From Isoetes taiwanensis (lineage: Eukaryota; Streptophyta; Lycopodiopsida; Isoetales; Isoetaceae), in NCBI GenBank assembly GCA_021234155.1, contig JAJEKV010000010.1:20982833-21046832 (forward strand): 64,000 bases of DNA, read 5' to 3'. Positions 56,760 through 64,000 of this stretch are shown here, piece by piece. The position numbers and the translations under genes are program-made. How positions within the stretch are numbered: the first letter of the stretch is position 1; every line of letters begins with the position of its first letter. The notes under the pieces are model-generated. The model searched no databases. It saw only the letters and a program-made list of their open reading frames with translations, and was not told where the DNA came from.

Positions 56760-59655
56760 AATAGTTTTTTTGATAAATGCCAACTGTTTTTGTAGTATTT
56801 AAAACATAATAGAAGAATTTTTATTACTAAAATTATTATCATCAACATTGCTTTTAGAGTTGAAAAGTAGAATTATGAATAGATGACGTCCTTTCTTCAA
56901 AGTCAACTGCATTACCAATATTCCTAGCTGTAGATTTAGAATTGAATTGAATTAATCTAAATTGAATTGAATTGATTAGGAAGTACAATGTAGTATCTGA
57001 ATTACGAGTAAGGTTAAGGAAGTCAAACGAAAAACAAGGTCATACGAAATTAATCTATTACTCTTTCTAGTTTGCTGCTAAAACGAGAGATTACACTTCT
57101 GCTTCTTTGTTTTATAGCCATTCTAATGATGCAAATCTAGAGCCATGTCTTACTTGCATATCTAAAATCTAGCTGAGAAAGTAATATTTTAATAACCACA
57201 ATCATGCCAATATTCTTTGAATGCAGAACCTCAACTAAAATCTATCAGCAGCTTCTAAAATGCTCCACAAAGACAATTTTCAAAAGATATCCTCAAATGT
57301 AAAGGAGGAGAAAGACCACGAAAGGAATAGTATAGGGGAGGATCGCTAATAGTGGACCATGTACAATAATGGACAAGGGTAAGATTGATCAATTTTTTGA
57401 TTGTGGCTCAACATAAAATTTTTTGTTTCACTCTCAACCATTGAATAAAGTGGGTAAAGTGGATTCAATCCCCGAGCATGTAATTTTGATCTACAATAGG
57501 GTATTTAAAGGATTCATACTATTTATAGATAGATCCATTTCATGTGGAGATCCAGGACTCTATGTACCCAATTATTTAAAAAAAAGTATATGCTTTACCT
57601 CATATCAAGAGCTTTCACTTGCTAACGTTTTTTGAAATTTAGTTTAAAAAAAAAAAAAGAGCATCATCTTCCATAACACAATCAAAACACAAATTTTTCA
57701 TTTTTTTTTCCGATACAAAATGCGGTCAATAAAGCATGGCCGCCATAACATCATCTCCGAAAGAAAGAAATGAAAAGAGGCCCAATCTACCTGTCTTAGC
57801 TTCAATATCTTCATAACAGTATACTGCACTACAATGATTTTTTGCATATAGTTTGCAATGCTGCCTTTCGCAGGTCTTCTGGCTTATTCAACAATGGCTA
57901 AACTCTAGAAGTAACCAAGACTGTCCCGCTCCTCTTTCCTCTTCTGCTGCATGAATCCAAAAAGTGTGGAACCAAAACTTTTATCTGAAACTAATTCCTA
58001 GCAATCTAGTTTTTATCACTCTAGTAGAAACAACCAATAGAAATTGAAAACAATGAGGGAAGATCCGCCGGAACTGGCCATGGTGGATCTTAAATTCATC
58101 TGTGCAAAGTAAGCCATGGCCAGTGCGCTCTACCTATCCGCCATTGCTAGAAAATAAAAATGAGATTATGCCGCTTCAGGGATAAGAATAACCGATTTAG
58201 AACCAATTTAGCTGTGCTAACATCTTGTACCTTTATCATTTTTACTTCAGTTTGTTGTTATACTTGGACTTTCAAAATGGCAATACCTTACCAAGTTGAC
58301 CTTCTTCACTTTTATCTACCTTTGTTTTAGTGTATGGTTTGTGGCTGGACTCAATCAAGAAGGAAAAATTTCTCATAGATGCTTATATAGTTTTCGGCAA
58401 GGAATTATAAATTTCTGGGTAAAATGTTGAACAGTCCCACTATTTAGGAAAAATTAGAAGATTTTGGGGTGCGTAAAAGTCTGGTAGTAGCTCCTATGAC
58501 GATCTGGCCCATACATGTCATCTGCCACATGAAGAAAGGAGAGCGTTCAGTATGGCCTAATTTCTTCTCTAAACTGCGAACATTGACTAGATGCGAATGG
58601 AAGCCTGCATCTCTTTTTCCATTACTTCCTTCCAGTTACCACAACGTTTAGACTTTATTGCTGCATCATATCATTTACGATCCTCCACTAATTGTGGAAT
58701 TCAAAAAGGCAATTTAAAACTCATTTGCCTATAAACATAACATGCATGACGTATTTAATTTTTTTTTCCTTAATCTACTTCAGGTTATGTGCGGTATCTA
58801 TGGCTCTCCTGCATTATGGCTAAATCCCGCATTGTGGCTAAATCTTGGCCATTTCGGCCAAGACCAACATGCAATATTCCACCTGAAGTTAAATCCTAGC
58901 TGATATAATGGAAACGTCCAAAAAGGAAACTCATTCCTTTAAGATCATTCATTGAAAACAAGGTGTACAAAATATGCCAAATCCCTAAATTTAAAAGAAC
59001 ACTAAACTAGTAAAAAAAGCTACTCCGTAGGAATCAAACCTGAGTAATGCCACTGAACGCTAAAGCAAAGGATTCAAGAAGAAAGCTGAGAGCATGTTTA
59101 TTCGATAAGATTGTTCTCTAACAAACAAGGAATACATGCCTGAGGCTTCTTCGGATAAGCTGCATAAATATACATAAAGATGCACAAATTTGTACTCAAT
59201 TTTTCTTCCAAACAATGGATAAAGGCTTGCAAAAATTTAGTGCTTCTTCTGCTCGACCCTGACGAAGATATATACTAGATCTCACAAACAAAAAATCATA
59301 ACATGTAAAAATCTGAAACCACAATTTCTATCTGAAACGAGTTCCTAGCAATCTAAGTCTTTACCACTCTAAGAGAAACAACAATTTGTAGAAATAAAAA
59401 TAAATGAGGGAAGATCCGCCAGAGCCGACCATGGTGGATCTTAAATTCTTCTACATAAAACAAGCCATGGCTAGTGCTCTCCACCTGTTCGCAATCACCA
59501 GAAAATAAAGGTGAGATTATACCACTTCACGAATAAGAAGAACTGATTTAGCAATTCCACAGATCCAGCGCCACCTGCCACGCCCCTTTCGAACCATGCC
59601 TCTGCTGCCCAGAAAAACAACTGCCATACCATTCTGGAATAAACAAGATTGCGTA
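56760..59655. other. Duplicate of 25300-28182, no gene seen
   Basis: This is almost identical to the first copy, including both units of the local direct repeat (about 57,955-58,220 and 59,325-59,570). It ends at the second copy of the left end of the candidate 8.35-kb element. Confidence 0.5.
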
Positions 59656-60021
59656 TTAAACGGGAGCAAATCATTGAAACGAGAGCAAAAGGAATATTCC
59701 ACAAAGATTCCCTTTTTTTTACGAAAAAGGGGGTAAAATGAGGTTAAAAAAAAAAAGATGCATGAAATTCTATTTTGACCCCCCGAATGACTAAATTTTT
59801 TTTTTTCTGCAACGAAGGAATTGACTTTTTAAAGTGTCACTTTTCTTAGCAAAAAGAATGTTCTTAAAGTATGTTTTAAGAGAGAAACTCTAATTTCAGA
59901 GGATAAAATATTTAACAAAAAATTGAAGTAAGTCTGTAATTGAAACTGTAGTATTCTCAAAATTTGAAGATAGAATCTTCATATTCACATCAAAATTCAG
60001 AGTCTTTTTCTAAGACTCGGA

Positions 60022-63000
60022 TTATGTGCAAAAGTGTGAGGAGTGATGAGAGAGGGGATCCAGGGCGTCCTCATGTTCATTTATGCCATCGTCATCACCT
60101 TCACTTCTTTCACAAGCCACCTTCGAGGAAGTGCTTGAGTTATCTTCCTCATCACTATCAACAGACGGTGAAGCATTGTCACCACCTTCTTCATCATCTT
60201 CTTCATAATTACAAGCTTTTTTAAGCAAATTGATAGTCTTCTGGCGTAGACGATTGTCAGATTTCAATTTAAAATCATAGCACAATATAGTCACGTCATT
60301 AAGGTTCAGCTCGTCCCTACAACCCACCTTCTTGGACTTTCTCCCTTTTCCTTGGCTTCTCATTTCTAACTCATATCTACCTTCAAAAGCATTTTCTGAG
60401 CGTGTTGCAAGCCAATGAATCTTGAGTTTAGTGACTAAGCCTTCCTCCTTGACTGTGTCAAGCACTTTTGCTATCCAGAACGGTCGACCTTTGTCATCCT
60501 CCTCAGTCGGAAGAGCAATTAGCATACCTTTGGTAATTTCTGTGATATTACCTTGGGGCTCATTCCTGCGTCTTGGTCCGAGGTACATGACTCGGTCCTC
60601 CTCGTCTTCTACTTCAGGTGCAAATGTAGCACTGCTTGGACCTGCTTGGTGCTGGGGTTGATGGAAGGTGTTAGGCCATTGAAATGGTTCTTGCAACTGT
60701 CTTAGAGCTATGTTTTGTACAACAATTTTCTGTTCGAGAAAGAAATTACTCCACCACATCCGATCTTCTTCTAAGAAGTACTTAAAGCCTGAGGAAATTC
60801 CATTTTCAATGGCTTTTAAGGATGACTCTGGGGTACTTTTCTTCTGCTTGGACTCCTTAGGATTTTTGAGAGGAAGTTGCTCAGCACGTTCTATGAAGGA
60901 AGTGTCTGGAATATATTTAAGGAAGCGTAATCCCTCACGGCGGACTCCAGTCCTTAGTTGTGGTATACTTCTTCCCCTGTAAGAAGCTTTGGCCATCCTT
61001 CAAGTAGAACTTGATATGATGTTGAAAGGTGAGATCATTCAACTTGTTCACAGCTTGTTCTCTGTTTGAACGTTGAGAGAAAACAAACTCTCTGAAATCA
61101 GCAGTCTCTTTAAGAAGATCGACCACTGGAGTAGGAGTGTAAGAATCTTCAATAATTCGAACTAAAGAAGGAAGACAGAAAGCCTTCTTCCTTCTAAGGC
61201 GCACAGAAAATCTGCTGAACATTTGGTCAATCTGATCATGAGTGTGGCCTACAAGTAAGAAACCGAGCTTCACTTTTCTAAAGATCCCTAGCTCCACTAA
61301 CATGGCACAGTATGCAAAGAGTGTTTGATTCTTGTTCTCCCTTGTAGTATTGTCAAGTTGCAGATAAAGCACTGGTGGTAATTGCTCTTGCTCGCACAGG
61401 ACCTTGTTAAGAATTGTAATTGTGAGGTTGGGGTCACCATGCAAGTTTGGATACGTCAAAAAAACTTTGCACCTTAGACTTCCTTTGAAGACCATAGCTC
61501 CTACAAGGTGGACCTTAACAAAACATTCCTCTGGCACATCTTTAGGAATGTTCAAGAAATGTGGTAGAGTTGTTTTTTTTTGGTCCATTCCATCAATCAC
61601 AACAGACATGTATTGCAGTGGACGTTCAAGAGCTTTTTTTCTATGCTTGGCAAGCTTTCTTCTCTCTGCTGCTTGTTGTTCACGATGTCTGGCAAGGTTC
61701 TGTTGCACAATATCTGTAGAAGAAATCAGGTCAAAGCATTTTCTCTAAAACAAGTGAGAGATTGGAGAACATGAACTTACTTCTTTCGACCTCTGTCTTT
61801 GCAGTTTCTCGTTGACTCTTTAATTCTGCACACCTCGAGCAAACAGACATTCTATGTTTTCTAGGAATTTTCACAAGACCGAATTCACTTTTCCACAGTC
61901 TGGTGAAGTGTGAGTAAGAGATGTGCTGAAGCTGAGTGCAAGTCTCTTTGTACTCATTAAAAACATCTTTTTTGGTGATGTTATCAGTTAAATGATACAT
62001 GTTGCTGTTAGGTAGCTTCTCACATGTTTCTCTAAAATATTTCTCCATCCAGACACAAAGAAGAAGGGCATGCATGGTTACAACTCTTCTTGGTCCACAA
62101 TGATCATCGATTGCTGGATTTTTGTCCAGTCTTTTGTGTATTCTAGACATTCTTGTGGACCCTAAACGGTGGACAACCATAAAACATTTCTGGCAAACTT
62201 CTTGACGGTTAATGTAGTGCAAGAAGGTGTTGCGGTCTGGTCTTACATGATAAGCTAAGTAGGCATTCTGGTCTGCCAATGTCATGGAACTGTAGTTGTC
62301 TCTAACTGCTCGTAATTTAGCCATGTTAAGTCTGTTGATGCAACCCAATGAGCAGCATTTAGTTCTCAAAAGTCTCCTCATTTTCTGTTCATCCATAAGA
62401 TTTCTTCTTCTTGCAGAGGAGCAAGCCCTCAAACCAAAATCCACCTTGAATTTCTTTGAAGATTGGCTTGAGAACATGTAATCTCTTTGTTCCTCGTTGG
62501 TGTCTTCATCTTCTGATGAAACTTCTACTCTGGGGGTGACTTCCTCTGTCCTGAGTGGTGTGCTTGTAGAGGAAAAAACAGACCACGTGAAGTTGTTCCC
62601 GGAATAGGCGGGGGTACAGTGTTAAAGGGTGGTGATGGCCCATAAGAGGTTGTGGCATCAGCTGTTCTTGTACCATCTTGAAAAGGAGTTCTTGCAAACA
62701 TCTCCTTTAGAGCGGACTGGAATTCTGCAAATCCATGTGTCACAACCCTTGTTGTGTGAAGAGGAGTGCATGCTGGAGCTTCGTCCTCATTTGTAGTGAA
62801 GTCCTGGTGAGAGAAATTGTAGTGAATCTCACAGTCTTCTGTGTTTTCTGTGTTCCTTGTATGTTTGCACGAAGGAGGCTAAAACTACAAAAGGGGGGTA
62901 GCTTGTTCTTGAGCACCCTTTGTTGTGGAGCTTCTGCAGGTCCCGGGATGGAGCAAAGGGTGGTGGCAGCCCGCTCCGAACTAGTGGTGATTCTTTGGAA

Positions 63001-63227
63001 GGAGATGCCAGTGTGCTGTCTACAGGACTTGGTGACGGTTGGAAGGGTGGTGGAAGTCTGTTACGTGCTGGACTCGGTGTGTCTTCGAGAAGCAAGAACG
63101 ATGAAGCGAGGTAGGAGCCGAGAATTCGGTCTTCGAAGAAACGACGTTGGTCCCAAGCGTGTCCTCGTAACCGCACGAGCTTGAGACAACGAAAGGTGGT
63201 GGAAGTTTGTTGACGGCGGTTTGTCAT
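60022..63227 (-). CDS. DUF7869-like DDE transposase-type protein, second copy
   Basis: Two exons: 63227 to 61782, then 61713 to 60022, with a 67-bp intron (GTAAGT donor, TTCTACAG acceptor), about 1,045 residues. The N-terminal third is Pro/Ser-rich and acidic. Cysteine motifs follow (C-C-S-L-G-C, C-Q-K-C, C-S-R-C). The core shows V-V-I-D-G-M-D-Q, then L-Y-L-Q-L-D-N-T-T-R-E-N-K-N, then L-V-G-H-T-H-D-Q-I-D-Q-M-F-S-R-F-S. I read this as an RNase H-like Asp/His set, as in the family annotated DUF7869 (recalled, not searched). The C-terminal part has G-R-P-F-W-I-A-K-V-L, like an SH3/BAH-type reader, and a Ser/Glu tail. Indels break the frame near 62,575, in the 62,830-62,960 G/C runs, and near 60,950. 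It probably transposes the element; this is inferred. Confidence 0.7.
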
Positions 63228-63609
63228 CTTAAGAACGCAAAACAATTGTAGAGTTTAGATAATGTTTCTCTCGCAGAGCTTTTCTTATTCCGTATACAAG
63301 CCCGCCTACTAAAAGTAGAACTTCCTGCAACAATTAAGCGAAAAGGCAAACTAAAAGCTATTCCCGAATACACTAGAGCAGTAACAAAGAAGGCCAAACG
63401 TATTCCACTTCACATAGAAAACGAGCAAGACGGAATGGACACCTTTAAAAGGAAATTTTGGCGCCTTCGTTCGCGTATTCCAATCTCCCGAGCTGAAGTC
63501 GCCAGGCGCCAATCAATATAATATTCGTGAGTCATTTCGATACTCATAGAGAAAACATGGAGAGGTGAGTAAGAAAGTACAAGGTACAATCATTTGTGTG
63601 TAATCTTTT

Positions 63610-63945
63610 TATTCCGGAATACATTTACGCCTTCCCTCGAAGGCGAAAGTGTATTCCGGAATACACATTCGCCTTCCTCGAAGGCTTAAAGTGTATTCCG
63701 TAAATACACTTCCCCTCGTGTATTCGAATACACTTTTCGCCTTCGAGGGAAAAAGTAGTGTATTCCCAATACACTTTAAGCCGAGAGAAGGCAAGTGTAT
63801 TCCTGAATACACTTCGCCTTGGAGGAAAGGCGAAAGTGTATTCCGGAATACACTTAGCCTTGGAGGAAAGGCGAAAGTGTATTCGGATATACACGCTAGC
63901 CTTCCCTCAAAAAGTGTATTCCGGAATACACATTCGTGTTCTTTT
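63610..63945. repeat. Palindrome array, second copy
   Basis: This has the same layout as 32140-32475 with nine sites. Several are perfect GTGTATTCCGGAATACAC; others differ only in the centre. The methyltransferase gene that should follow is outside the window. Confidence 0.9.
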
Positions 63946-64000
63946 GTTTTGTAAGTTTGTTTTTCCGTGATTTTTGTAGTGACTGTAATTGTTTTTTCTG

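Larger units (their letters stand above)
46997..64000 (+). repeat. Large direct duplication, second copy (continues past window)
   Basis: This is colinear with 15497-32530. Long stretches (about 49.9-55.4 kb and 56.2-59.7 kb) are almost identical to the first copy. The stretches 47.0-49.9 and 55.5-56.2 kb differ by many small changes, nearly all at CG, CTG, CAG or CCGG sites. Whether this is a true tandem duplication or an assembly artefact is open. Confidence 0.95.

Overview
This window is nuclear DNA of a plant. The supporting signs are AT-rich sequence, genes split by GT-AG introns, a plant-type CACTA (En/Spm) transposon, non-LTR retrotransposons with a zf-RVT tail, and copy differences that concentrate at CG and CHG positions, the contexts methylated in plants. 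I cannot name the species. A seed-free lineage (bryophyte, lycophyte or fern) is a weak guess. Almost everything recognisable is mobile-element sequence; one small secreted-peptide gene near 38.5 kb is the best candidate for an ordinary host gene.

Layout. (1) 149-12667 is a complete 12.5-kb CACTA element with 41-bp terminal inverted repeats, subterminal CATCAG/GTCAG arrays at both ends and a 3-bp GAA target duplication. It carries a TNP1-like gene on the minus strand, a SET-domain protein gene, and a TNP2 transposase gene on the plus strand. The SET exon lies inside the region where a TNP2 intron would be, with compatible splice phases. The element sits inside a minus-strand reading frame (13713 to 12668, then 148 to 1), and that frame is open across the empty site. 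(2) 14.2-16.2 kb holds a retroposon 3' end and several short-period repeat arrays. (3) From about 15497 a segment of at least 17 kb is repeated in direct orientation from about 46997 to the window end, as expected for a tandem unit of about 31.5 kb. The repeated segment contains a decayed TNP1-like/CACTA relic, a 5'-truncated LINE, retroposon debris and one end of the element described next.

(4) 28183-36537 is what I consider the most unusual feature: a candidate 8.35-kb element with matching inverted ends. It carries two divergent genes. The minus-strand gene encodes a DDE-like protein of about 1,045 residues resembling the uncharacterised DUF7869 family. The plus-strand gene encodes a ParB/Srx-like domain followed by an amino-methyltransferase of permuted (beta-like) motif order. 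Between the genes, and again in an intron of the methyltransferase gene, are arrays of a perfect palindrome (GTGTATTC-CG-GAATACAC), an arrangement that recalls parS sites. The second copy of the minus-strand gene (60022-63227) and its palindrome array run to the window end.

(5) 36.5-47 kb holds a tRNA-like relic, the secreted-peptide gene, a plus-strand LINE (41374-42740) and unassigned sequence with one diverged local repeat.

Caution: many frame breaks in 28-36 kb and 46-64 kb fall at CTG/CAG/CCGG sites or homopolymers. Where two copies exist, each is open where the other is broken. I treat most of these breaks as probable sequence error, and the tandem duplication itself may be an assembly artefact.
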